Part shown: positions 8,140 through 16,087 of the stretch, piece after piece | How the letters are laid out: the number at the start of each line of letters is the position of its first letter | Numbering within the stretch: the stretch's first letter is position 1 | Source of the DNA: Minicystis rosea | GTDB taxonomy: Bacteria; Myxococcota_A; Polyangia; Polyangiales; Polyangiaceae | Length of the DNA stretch: 64,000 nucleotides | Reading direction: 5' to 3' | Assembly (NCBI GenBank): GCA_001931535.1 | Contig: CP016211.1 | Span: 1,888,501 to 1,952,500 of the forward strand | The notes under the pieces: model-generated | The model's database searches: none | Told to the model about the DNA's origin: nothing | The model's input: only the letters and a program-made list of their open reading frames with translations | Translations under genes and position numbers: made by a program

Positions 8140-8958
8140 GTGACCGCCATCTCATCGACGCTGACATCGCTCCCGTTCACGCAGCTCCGGCGGAACCGGC
8201 ACTTCTATTTTTGGTACGACGGCATCTACGTCGTGCTGTTCGTGTCGCTGATCGCGCTCATGCGGCACGTGAACCACCAGCCGCTGATCCAGACTTGGGA
8301 CAACCGTTACTGGTTGCTCCTCCCGCTCGTCTGCCAACTGCAGATCCTCTGCAGCGTGTGGATCCACAACTGCTCGCACGGCAACTTCCCGCGGCCCATC
8401 AACCGCATCGTCGGTGAGCTCTGCGGCGTCGTCGTCCTCACGCGCTTCGCTTCGTGGGAAGTGATCCACCAGCGGCACCACCGCTACTCGGACGACGTCG
8501 AGAAGGATCCGCATCCCGTGATGGCGAACTACTGGAAGTACGTCGTCTTCACGCTCCTCAACGTGGAGCGGCAGCTCCAGCGCACCTACTTCGATCTCTA
8601 CGGCGACACGCCGGAGACGCGCCGCTCGGAGAAGCTCCGCGCCGCGCTCAGCTTCACCACGATGCTGCTCCTCCTCGCCACCTGGTACACGTTCCTCGGC
8701 CCGCTCGCGTTCTTCTGCTTCTTCGTGCCGGCGACGATCCTCGGCATCCTGCACCTCATCCATTTCAACTGGTCGACGCACAACGCGTTCTCGCCGACCC
8801 GTGACTATCGTCCCGTGAACTTGAACACGGGGTATTACAAGATTGGCAACCTCATCTGGCACGGCATTTACTGGCACGCGAATCACCACAAGAAGGCGGG
8901 CCTGTTCAATCCAGGGAAGATGAAGAACGGCCAGGAGATCATCATCCCGGGGCAGTGA
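8140..8958 (+). CDS. Fatty acid desaturase
   Basis: 272-residue membrane desaturase with the three histidine boxes HNCSH, HQRHH and HANHH in the expected order, membrane segments near the N-terminus (WYDGIYVVLFVSLIALM) and a central hydrophobic pair. The start is placed at GTG 8140 because AGAAGGAG sits about 6 bases before it; the ATG at 8086 would add a charged, atypical leader. It should modify phospholipid or carotenoid-type acyl chains with di-iron chemistry and an electron donor not encoded here. It is only distantly similar to the opposing desaturase, so the two probably differ in substrate or regiochemistry. Confidence 0.87.
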   Translation: MTAISSTLTSLPFTQLRRNRHFYFWYDGIYVVLFVSLIALMRHVNHQPLIQTWDNRYWLLLPLVCQLQILCSVWIHNCSHGNFPRPINRIVGELCGVVVLTRFASWEVIHQRHHRYSDDVEKDPHPVMANYWKYVVFTLLNVERQLQRTYFDLYGDTPETRRSEKLRAALSFTTMLLLLATWYTFLGPLAFFCFFVPATILGILHLIHFNWSTHNAFSPTRDYRPVNLNTGYYKIGNLIWHGIYWHANHHKKAGLFNPGKMKNGQEIIIPGQ

Positions 8959-9012
8959 GCGCCCGTTCCTGCCCGCTCGCTTTGGCCCGCGCTTCGCAGC
9001 GCGGGCCGGCGT

Positions 9013-9327
9013 ATGGGAAGCCGTAGCCTCCTCGTCGCTCTGCTGACCTCCCTGACGTGCGCAATCTGCGCGTCCTCCTGCACCTCGAAGCCCGAAGCAG
9101 ACAACGCCCCTCCGGCGACCCAGGCTCCGCTGCTCGCGCCGGCGGAGCCCGTGCAACGTCCGCGCGTCTCGCCCCGGCTCCGCTGCCTCGAAGCGTGTCG
9201 CGGCGGCGCCGCGGAGATTCAGGCGTTTTGCGGTGCCATCGAGGACGAGCAACTCCGCAGCGGATGCTGGTCGCTCCAGCTCACCGGGTCCGCGGGGTGC
9301 TTCGCCTTCTGCTACCGCAGCTTCTGA
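9013..9327 (+). CDS. Small Cys-rich lipoprotein
   Basis: 104 residues. The signal peptide is MGSRSLLVALLTSLTCAICASSC with the lipobox Cys at residue 23, followed by a Pro/Ala linker and a compact C-terminal part with about six Cys (CLEACRGG, AFCGAI, SGCWSLQ, GCFAFCYR). The Cys pattern suggests a disulphide-stabilised mini-domain in the periplasm or on the surface. No family was recognised. It lies between the desaturase and a convergent channel gene. Confidence 0.6.
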   Translation: MGSRSLLVALLTSLTCAICASSCTSKPEADNAPPATQAPLLAPAEPVQRPRVSPRLRCLEACRGGAAEIQAFCGAIEDEQLRSGCWSLQLTGSAGCFAFCYRSF

Positions 9328-9340
9328 GCGATACCGGATC

Positions 9341-10960
9341 TCACCCGGGCTCCATCTCTTCCACGCGCGCTTCGTTCGACGGAGCCTCGATGATCCCCGC
9401 GGGCGCGAGCTTCTCCCGCACCGTCACGACGAGGCGACCGCCGCTCTCCAAACGTGCTTCGGCCGTCACCGCGAGAAAGGCACCTTTCGGCGGCGCATAC
9501 AGCATCGCCGTGCCACCCGCGGCGGCCGCGACTTGGGCCGCCGTGAAGCCCGCGTGGGCGTCCGTCACGTGGATCTCGCGGAGCACCACGAGGACGTCGG
9601 CGAGCGCCGTGGCCGCGAAGGCATCTGAATAGAGCGCCGACGCGACGAAGGTCGGCGCGGCGATCGCGGAGGCGCTCATCACCGCGTCGATGCCCATCCC
9701 GTGCTCGACCTTGCGCGCGAGCTCCGGATCGAAGAGCCGCACGACCGCGCGCAGCTTCGGGTTCAGGACCTTCGCTTCGAGCGCGATTCCCAGGTTGACC
9801 GCGTCGTCGCCGGTCACCGCCACGATGGCGCGCGCGGAGGTCACGGCCGCCGCGTCGAGCAACGTGGCCACGCGCGCGTCGCCCACGAGGAAGGTGCCGC
9901 CCGCGCGATCGGCCTCCGCGTGCTCGGCGCTGGCGCTGCGATCGAGCACGACGAAAGGCACGCCGGTGCGCGCGAGCTCGGCGCACACGTGGTTGCCGAC
10001 CTCGCCCATACCCGCGACGATCACGTGATCACGCTCGTGCCGCTGCACGCGGCCGGTGAGGCCCTCGACGCGCTCGCTCACGATGAAGTCGGTGACGAAC
10101 GAATAGAGCACCGCCGTCGAGGCCGAGCCGAGGAGCATGAGCAAACAGGCATAGAGCTCGATCGCGAGGCCGCCGCCGCGCGCCGTGATGTCGCCGTAGC
10201 CCGTGGTCGTGACGGTGGTGACCACGAAATACACGGCGTCGATCACGGAGAGCCCGAGCGCGAAATGAAAGACGGCCACGCTGGTGACGACCAGGAAGAG
10301 CAAGACGGCGCCGATCGCCCGGAGCCCGCGCGGCGCGTTGCCGAACACGCGACGCACGAAGCGCACGGCCTCGACGAGGCGCCCGGGAGGCCGCCGGCGC
10401 GGCGGGATCTTCACCGCGAGGCGGCGGGCCCAATCGTCGCGCGGCTCGAGCGAAGGTGCGTTTCCGCGCTCGGGTAGCCCGAGCACCATGGGCACGTCGT
10501 CCAGCACGAAGGCCCCTGCGACGCGCTCACCCAGCGAGGCCGCAGCGAACACCGGCGCTGCCACGTTGGACACGCCGAGCGCGCGGCGCAGGCCGAGCGA
10601 TCCTTCCACGTGACGCGCGAGCGTCTGATCGAAGATGCGCGCCACGATGGGGAGATCGGCGCGGATCCGCCGGGCATCGAGGGCGATCTCGAGGTTGACG
10701 AGATCACCGTCGGTCGCGACCACGAGCGCGTCGGCGCGATCGATGCCCGCTTTGGCGAGGAGGCGTCCATCTCGCCCATCGCCGAGGAACACGGTGGCGC
10801 CCTGCTCGCGCGCATCCTCGAGCCAATCGTCCCGCGTGCGCGCCGTGACGACGGTGACCTCGGCCCCCAAGCGACGCAGCAGCGAGACGACCATGCGGCC
10901 GACGCGCCCGAGGCCGACGACGACGAACCGCCCGCGCTGTCGTGGAGGAGCGTCGATCAT
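9341..10960 (-). CDS. Potassium channel protein with two RCK/TrkA-N domains (RCK-pore-RCK)
   Basis: 539 residues. An N-terminal nucleotide-binding RCK domain (VVVGLGRVGRM at 13-23, extending to about 150) is followed by two membrane helices (about 217-237 and 266-288) flanking a pore loop with selectivity filter TTTGYGD at 251-257. A second RCK domain starts with VAGMGEVGNHV near 315 and runs to about 450, with a C-terminal TrkA-C-like part. It should be a ligand- or nucleotide-gated K+ channel of the inner membrane. The first RCK lies before the pore, unlike the common pore-RCK order of Kch/MthK, so a single chain could supply both layers of the gating ring. Confidence 0.9.
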   Translation of the reverse strand: MIDAPPRQRGRFVVVGLGRVGRMVVSLLRRLGAEVTVVTARTRDDWLEDAREQGATVFLGDGRDGRLLAKAGIDRADALVVATDGDLVNLEIALDARRIRADLPIVARIFDQTLARHVEGSLGLRRALGVSNVAAPVFAAASLGERVAGAFVLDDVPMVLGLPERGNAPSLEPRDDWARRLAVKIPPRRRPPGRLVEAVRFVRRVFGNAPRGLRAIGAVLLFLVVTSVAVFHFALGLSVIDAVYFVVTTVTTTGYGDITARGGGLAIELYACLLMLLGSASTAVLYSFVTDFIVSERVEGLTGRVQRHERDHVIVAGMGEVGNHVCAELARTGVPFVVLDRSASAEHAEADRAGGTFLVGDARVATLLDAAAVTSARAIVAVTGDDAVNLGIALEAKVLNPKLRAVVRLFDPELARKVEHGMGIDAVMSASAIAAPTFVASALYSDAFAATALADVLVVLREIHVTDAHAGFTAAQVAAAAGGTAMLYAPPKGAFLAVTAEARLESGGRLVVTVREKLAPAGIIEAPSNEARVEEMEPG

Positions 10961-11026
10961 GCCCGCGCATCGTAGAGGGGCAGGGGAGCCATGCCCTACG
11001 CCTCTTTCGAGGTCCGCTCGTTATCG

Positions 11027-11707
11027 TTACTTCTTGGCCCCTGCGTCCGTTGCTGCCGCGCCTGCATCCGTCGCCGCGCCGCCATCCGCTGCTGCTGCGC
11101 CGCCGTCGATGGCCGCCGCGCCTGCATCCGTCGCCGCGGTGCCTGCATCCAGAGCCTCAGGCGCGCCTGCATCGACTGCGGGCGGCGGGGGAACGACCTT
11201 CAGCTCACCGGCCCAGCAAGCCGGGTTGGGCGGTGGGACGAACTTCACGGCGTGCGAGGCCTTGTCGCCCTTCTTCGTGACGAGCTTCTCGGTCTTGTAC
11301 ACCGTGGCCTCGCCGCAGTCGTAGCCGGTCTCGTTCTCGCCGCGGATCTTGTCCTTGTTCTTGCTCGTGTCGTGCGCCGCGTCGGCCACGCTGCGCGGTG
11401 CGCGCTCGTTGCTGCACTGCGCCCACTCGATGGTGTACTCGGCGTTGTCGTCGACGAGGAACGTACGCGGCCGCGGATCCTGCGGGCGGCGGAGGCCGCT
11501 GATGATGACCTTGGAGACCGGCGTCTTGCCGTCGAGCACGCGCATGCGCACCGGGAAGCGCAGGCTGCCTTCCATCTTGGTGTGACCTTGCTCGAAGTCC
11601 GCGCAAACAGGCAGATCATCCAACGGTGTGGGGATGGGCGGCCCCGCGCAGGCGGAAGAGAAGGCGAGCGCAACGAGCGTGGCGGGCGCGAGGAGGCGGC
11701 GGGACAT
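11027..11707 (-). CDS. Lipoprotein with Asp-Ala-Gly repeat tail
   Basis: 226 residues from ATG 11707, chosen because MSRRLLAPATLVALAFSSAC gives a clean lipoprotein signal (Cys at 20); an upstream in-frame start would add 58 residues before it. A domain of about 150 residues with a few Cys (VCADFEQG, WAQCSN, GYDCGEA, PACWAG) is followed from about residue 170 by a low-complexity tail of degenerate DAGAAA units, encoded by tandem near-repeats at 11030-11160. No enzymatic motif was recognised. The tail is likely a flexible or surface-exposed region. Function unknown. Confidence 0.7.
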   Translation of the reverse strand: MSRRLLAPATLVALAFSSACAGPPIPTPLDDLPVCADFEQGHTKMEGSLRFPVRMRVLDGKTPVSKVIISGLRRPQDPRPRTFLVDDNAEYTIEWAQCSNERAPRSVADAAHDTSKNKDKIRGENETGYDCGEATVYKTEKLVTKKGDKASHAVKFVPPPNPACWAGELKVVPPPPAVDAGAPEALDAGTAATDAGAAAIDGGAAAADGGAATDAGAAATDAGAKK

Positions 11708-12055
11708 GACCGCGGCGCTAACAAAGCCTGCGCGGGGCCGCAACCGCGGATGGTTCGACCGCAACAACACGGCTGAAAACAGGATGGTGCATGGGCCTCC
11801 GCGCATGCAGCAGCGCGTCGTCGTCCGCGTGAGGGGACCCACTCGCTGACGAACGTCAATGTGAGGCGATGGAATACGCACGAATGAGGCGGGGATCAGC
11901 GCTTGACTTCGCGCGCCCTTCTACGGCAAGTACCGACTCGGTGAGCCTCGTTCGACCGCGCGGTCGAGCGAGCGGCGCGCGGATCCGAGTGGAAGCTCGG
12001 GGGCGCGCCGGCCGGAGGCGCGCTCGACATCTCCAACGCGGAGTCGTGACGAATC
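11708..12055. promoter_or_regulatory. Divergent intergenic region with a 26-bp palindrome
   Basis: 348 bases lie between the divergent lipoprotein and MMPL genes. CTCGTTCGACCGC (11947-11959) faces GCGGTCGAGCGAG (11960-11972) with no spacer and one mismatch, forming a near-perfect 26-bp palindrome. A TTGACT hexamer at 11903-11908 lies upstream on the plus strand but has no clear -10 partner. The palindrome is a candidate operator for the exporter operon; the regulator is unknown. Confidence 0.4.
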
Positions 12056-14986
12056 GTGTTGCCCGCCCTCGCTGCCCTATTGGTGAGGAAGAACGTCGCC
12101 TGGGCCACGGTCGTGGTCGTCGCGCTTCTCACGGTGTTCCTCGGCGCGCGCGCGACGCGTGTGGAGCGCGATGACGATCTCCTCGCGTTCCTTCCGAAAT
12201 CGAACCCCGACATCCAGGTCTTTCAGGACGTCAACAAACGCTTCGGCGGCCTCGGTGTGGCGCTCGTCGGCATCGCCACGGAAGACGCGCTCGCGCCCGA
12301 GTTCCTCGGCAAGCTGAAGCAGGTCACGAAACAGCTCAACGAGACCAAGGGCGTCGATTACGCCTTCAGCCTCGCCAACGTCGATGACTTCACGCCCGAT
12401 CCGGAGAAGGGCGGCATCGGCGTCGATTACCTGATTCCGTCGCAGCTCCCCAAGACGCCGGCCGAGCAGACGGCGCTCCGCGAAAAGGTGATGTCGCGCG
12501 AGCAGGTCGTCGGCAACCTCGTCTCCAAAGACGGCAAAGCCGCGCTCATCTACTGCTTCCTCTCGTACGGCGCCGATCCCAAGGAGTCGGCGGCCACGGT
12601 GCGCACCGTCGTCGAAGGCACGTTCACGGGCGCGGGCAAATACTGGGGTGGAGCGCCCTTCATCCAGAGCTACATCTTCAGCGTCACGCAGAAGGATCTG
12701 GAGCGGCTCACGCCTTGGGCCTGCATCGTCATCCTGGCCATTTCGGTGTGGGCCTTCCGCGACACGGTCGGCACCATCCTCGCGCTCTTCACCACCGCGG
12801 CTGGCATCGCCGTGGCGCTCGGCCTCATGGCCACCTTCGGCGTGAAGACGAACCTCGTGCTCGGATCGATGCCGGTCATCCTCTTCGCGCTGGGGAGCGC
12901 GTATCCCATCCACATCCTCACCCGCTATTACGCGGTCGTGGGCCGGATGGGCCGGGACAAGGCCATCGAGCACGCCATCGTCTACCTCGGCCCGACGGTG
13001 ATCGCGTCGGGCCTCACCACCGTGGGCGGGCTCTTGTCCTTCGTCGTGATGGACATCGATCCCATCCGCACGTTCGGCCTCTTCACGGGCCTCGGCGTCC
13101 TCTTCACGCTCGTCCTCTCGGTCACCTTCGTTCCGGCCGTCATTCGCCTCGCCGATCTCAAGGCCCGGCTCGATCTCGCGAACCACACGAGCCGCGGGAT
13201 GGTCTGGCTGAGCACCCGCATGGCCACGCACCGCGTCGCCGTGGGCGGGAGCCTCGCCGTGCTGGCGCTCCTCGGGTCGCTCTTCGTGAGCCGGATCGAC
13301 AGCCGCGTCGACAACGCCTCGTTCTACACGCGCACGAGCCCGCCTGCGCAAGCGGAGACGTTCATGCGCGATCACTTCGGCGGATCGCAGTTCTTCCAGG
13401 TCCACGTCGAAGGCGACATGACCGATCCCGACGTGCTCCGCTCGGTGCGCGATCTCGCGGATCGGATCAGCGTCCTTCCGCACGTCACCTCGGTGAACCA
13501 CATCTCCGTGGTCATCGCCAAGATGAACGAGGCCATGGAGGGCGACGAGCGCGTCCCCGACACCGCGGCCAAGGTGAAGCTGCTTTACGGCTTCCTCGCG
13601 GGCCGCAAAGCGGTCTCGCAGCTCGTCACCGACGATCGCGCGCACGCGCTGCTCATGGTCAAGGTCGACACCGATCGCGCCGACGAGCTCGAGACGGTGC
13701 TCGCCGACGTCGAGCGCACGGTCACCGCGGCCATGCCGAAGCGCTTCGTCGTCGCCGACGTGACCGGTCCGCGCAAGGACGACGTGCGCACCGCCGTGGA
13801 GAGCCTGGTCTCGACCCGCATTCATGCGATCGCTGCCCAGCATGGTGTGCCTTTCCCGAAGGCACAGGCCGACGCCGTCGCCCAGAAGATCCATGATCGC
13901 GGCGCGCGCAAGCCGGCCGATCCCAAGCCGATCGAGGCCGCCATCCTCGCCTTCCTCAAGTCCGAGGAGTTCACGGGCGAGCTGCCCAAGTCACCGGCGG
14001 ACGCGCAGCAGCGCGTCGTCACCGCGCTCGCCGGTCTGAGCTCGCCGCCCAGCAAGGAAGCTTTGGCGGCCGCGATCGCTTCGGCCATCGAGAAGCCCGA
14101 AGGCGACGCCGCCGTCCTCGATCTCGCGGCCGCCGTGCGCAAGCCCGTGGCCGAGATCCTCCGCCGCCAGGTTGCGCTCTCCGATGCGCGCCGCCTCGTC
14201 GCCGATGCCGGCTTGGCGCTGCCCGCCGGTGATCAGGGCCAGCGCTTCGTGGCCGCGATCGGGGCCGCGCTGATGGATCTCGACATCACGCAGATCATCC
14301 TCCCCGCGTCGCCCGCGGCTTCCGACGCGAAGACGATGGCGGTCACCGTGACCGGCCAACCCGTGCTCAACCGTGGCCTCTCGCGCAGCGTCGATCAGAA
14401 CCAGCTCAAGAGCTTCTTCCTGGCCATGGGCCTGGTCTTGATCATCGTCCTCGTCCTCTATCGATCGTTCTGGAGCGCGCTCCTCGCCATGGCGCCCGTG
14501 ACGATGACGCTCCTCGTCGTTTACGGTGGCATGGGCTTCCTCGGTGTGCACCTCGACATCGGCACCTCGATGCTCGCGAGCCTGACCACGGGCGCCGGCG
14601 TCGACTACGCCGTGCACCTCCTGGCCGCATGGAAAGGGCCGCCCGGCACGGGCAAGCCCGACAAGGCCGCGCTGCGGGGCGCCGCCGCGTATTCGGCTTT
14701 CCTCGTCGGCCGCGCCATCTGGACGAACGCGCTCATGGTCGCAGGCGGCTTCGTCGTGCTCACCATGGGCGAGGCCCGTCCGCTGCAGAACGTGGGCATG
14801 TTGACGGCCGTCGCCATGATGGCCGCGGCGCTCGCCACGTTCGCCGCCATCGCGGCCTTCGCGCGGCGCCGCAGCTACGATGACCGCCCCAGAATAACCG
14901 AGATTCTGCCGTCGTCAGACGCCGCCGAGGGCGCGCTCTTCGCAGACGACGAGCCCTCCCCATCCATCGCCCGAGGTTCTTCATGA
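12056..14986 (+). CDS. RND/MMPL-family exporter
   Basis: 976-residue inner-membrane transporter of the MMPL/RND superfamily (COG1033 type). One N-terminal helix (about 13-33) is followed by a periplasmic loop, a five-helix block (about 220-375) and another helix (400-418), then a second large periplasmic loop and a second helix block (about 790-950) with GVDYAVHLLAAW. This two-halves layout is the hallmark of the family. The start is GTG, preceded only by a weak GGAG. Its last codons overlap a LolA-like gene by ATGA, and an outer-membrane barrel follows, suggesting a lipid- or lipoprotein-export unit. Substrate not readable. Confidence 0.88.
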   Translation: MLPALAALLVRKNVAWATVVVVALLTVFLGARATRVERDDDLLAFLPKSNPDIQVFQDVNKRFGGLGVALVGIATEDALAPEFLGKLKQVTKQLNETKGVDYAFSLANVDDFTPDPEKGGIGVDYLIPSQLPKTPAEQTALREKVMSREQVVGNLVSKDGKAALIYCFLSYGADPKESAATVRTVVEGTFTGAGKYWGGAPFIQSYIFSVTQKDLERLTPWACIVILAISVWAFRDTVGTILALFTTAAGIAVALGLMATFGVKTNLVLGSMPVILFALGSAYPIHILTRYYAVVGRMGRDKAIEHAIVYLGPTVIASGLTTVGGLLSFVVMDIDPIRTFGLFTGLGVLFTLVLSVTFVPAVIRLADLKARLDLANHTSRGMVWLSTRMATHRVAVGGSLAVLALLGSLFVSRIDSRVDNASFYTRTSPPAQAETFMRDHFGGSQFFQVHVEGDMTDPDVLRSVRDLADRISVLPHVTSVNHISVVIAKMNEAMEGDERVPDTAAKVKLLYGFLAGRKAVSQLVTDDRAHALLMVKVDTDRADELETVLADVERTVTAAMPKRFVVADVTGPRKDDVRTAVESLVSTRIHAIAAQHGVPFPKAQADAVAQKIHDRGARKPADPKPIEAAILAFLKSEEFTGELPKSPADAQQRVVTALAGLSSPPSKEALAAAIASAIEKPEGDAAVLDLAAAVRKPVAEILRRQVALSDARRLVADAGLALPAGDQGQRFVAAIGAALMDLDITQIILPASPAASDAKTMAVTVTGQPVLNRGLSRSVDQNQLKSFFLAMGLVLIIVLVLYRSFWSALLAMAPVTMTLLVVYGGMGFLGVHLDIGTSMLASLTTGAGVDYAVHLLAAWKGPPGTGKPDKAALRGAAAYSAFLVGRAIWTNALMVAGGFVVLTMGEARPLQNVGMLTAVAMMAAALATFAAIAAFARRRSYDDRPRITEILPSSDAAEGALFADDEPSPSIARGSS

Positions 14987-15735
14987 AGATGCGTGCTCCT
15001 CTCGGTTTGTCCCTGGTCGCGGCGGCCGTCGCCGTGCTCGCGTGTCCGGCGCCCGCCGCGGCCGATCCGGCCGGCGACAAGATCGTCGCCGAGGTGGACG
15101 CGGCCATGAACCGCGCCAAGACGCACAAGTTCGACTACGAGATCATCAACCAGGAGCCCGGCAAGTCCGAGCGCACCATGGCGATGCGCGTGCAGATCAA
15201 GGCCGAGAAGCGCCTCACCGAGTTCAGCGCTCCCGCGGACATGAAGGGCACCAAGGTCCTCATCCTCTCGCCCACGCAGATGTACGTGTACCTCCCGGCC
15301 TTCGGGAAGGTCCGCCGCATCGCCAGCCACACGAAGGATCAGGGCTTCCTCGGCCTCGCCTTCAGCCAAGACGACATGGCCCAGCAGGCATACGGCTCGG
15401 ACTACGAGAGCAAGCTCGCCGGCGAGGACGGCGCGTCCTGGAAGCTCGTGCTCACGCCGCGCGCCGGCAAGGAGACGAGCTACGCCAAGATCGAGGCCAC
15501 GATCGCCAAGGACAAGAAGGTCCCCACCGAGCTCAAGTACTTCAACGCCGAAGGCAAGAACATCAAGACGGAGACCCGCACGGGCTACACCTGCGAAGGC
15601 GACGTCTGCACGCCCGGCGAGCTCAAGATGACGGACAACGCCAAGGGCAACTGGACCAAGCTCGTCCGCAAGAGCTGGAAGGTCAACGAGAACATCTCCG
15701 ACGACGTGTTCTCGCAACGCAGCCTTGGTGAGTGA
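14983..15735 (+). CDS. Outer membrane lipoprotein-sorting (LolA-like) protein
   Basis: 250 residues with a cleavable signal peptide ending near AAA/DP (about residue 26). The mature part resembles the LolA-like family (PF17131 type) found beside MMPL exporters: SERTMAMRVQIKAEKR, then MKGTKVLILSPTQMYVYLPA, and a closing KVNENISDDVFSQRSL segment. Such proteins bind lipid or lipoprotein acyl chains in the periplasm. Translation is coupled to the exporter by an ATGA overlap, so it probably shuttles that exporter's cargo. The stop is followed by a repeat-rich spacer before the barrel gene. Confidence 0.85.
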   Translation: MKMRAPLGLSLVAAAVAVLACPAPAAADPAGDKIVAEVDAAMNRAKTHKFDYEIINQEPGKSERTMAMRVQIKAEKRLTEFSAPADMKGTKVLILSPTQMYVYLPAFGKVRRIASHTKDQGFLGLAFSQDDMAQQAYGSDYESKLAGEDGASWKLVLTPRAGKETSYAKIEATIAKDKKVPTELKYFNAEGKNIKTETRTGYTCEGDVCTPGELKMTDNAKGNWTKLVRKSWKVNENISDDVFSQRSLGE

Positions 15736-16087
15736 GCGCGAGTGAGCCTGAGTGAGCGCGCATGAGTGAGCGTGCGTGAAGAAGAGATCGAGAAGGCGGC
15801 GCGTAGCAGCCTTCTCGGTCACGTCTCGCGTGGCCGCTGACATCGAGTCGGCCACCGCGGGAACGTCGTGAGGAGAGGCGCTTCGTTGACGTGGAGTCAG
15901 CGCGGCGCCTCGGTGATTCGAGGGGCGATGTGTCATTGATGTGGAGTCAGTGACGGCGCCTCGGTGATGATGAGAGCAGCGGCGCGTCGCAGACCTCGAG
16001 TCGGCGACAGTGCACGAGTGTCGGCCCGAGCGACGGCTGCGGTATCGGCCCGAGCGACGGTGCGTGTGATTGCGCGAGTGATTGCGA
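15736..16087. repeat. 352-bp spacer filled with short degenerate tandem repeats
   Basis: Several repeat types are packed here: GAGTGAGCGC-like decamers at 15729-15780; two 33-base copies with the core GTGGAGTCAG…GGCGCCTCGGTGAT at 15887-15919 and 15937-15969 (period 50); a perfect 16-bp direct repeat TCGGCCCGAGCGACGG at 16021 and 16045 (period 24); and GTGATTGCG repeats up to the next start. It separates the LolA-like and barrel genes of what looks like one operon. No gene or terminator was seen. Confidence 0.6.

Noticed and set aside
12077..13894. 605-residue minus-strand frame
   Set aside because: It is antisense to the MMPL exporter, with Asp/Glu/Arg/His-rich shadow composition.
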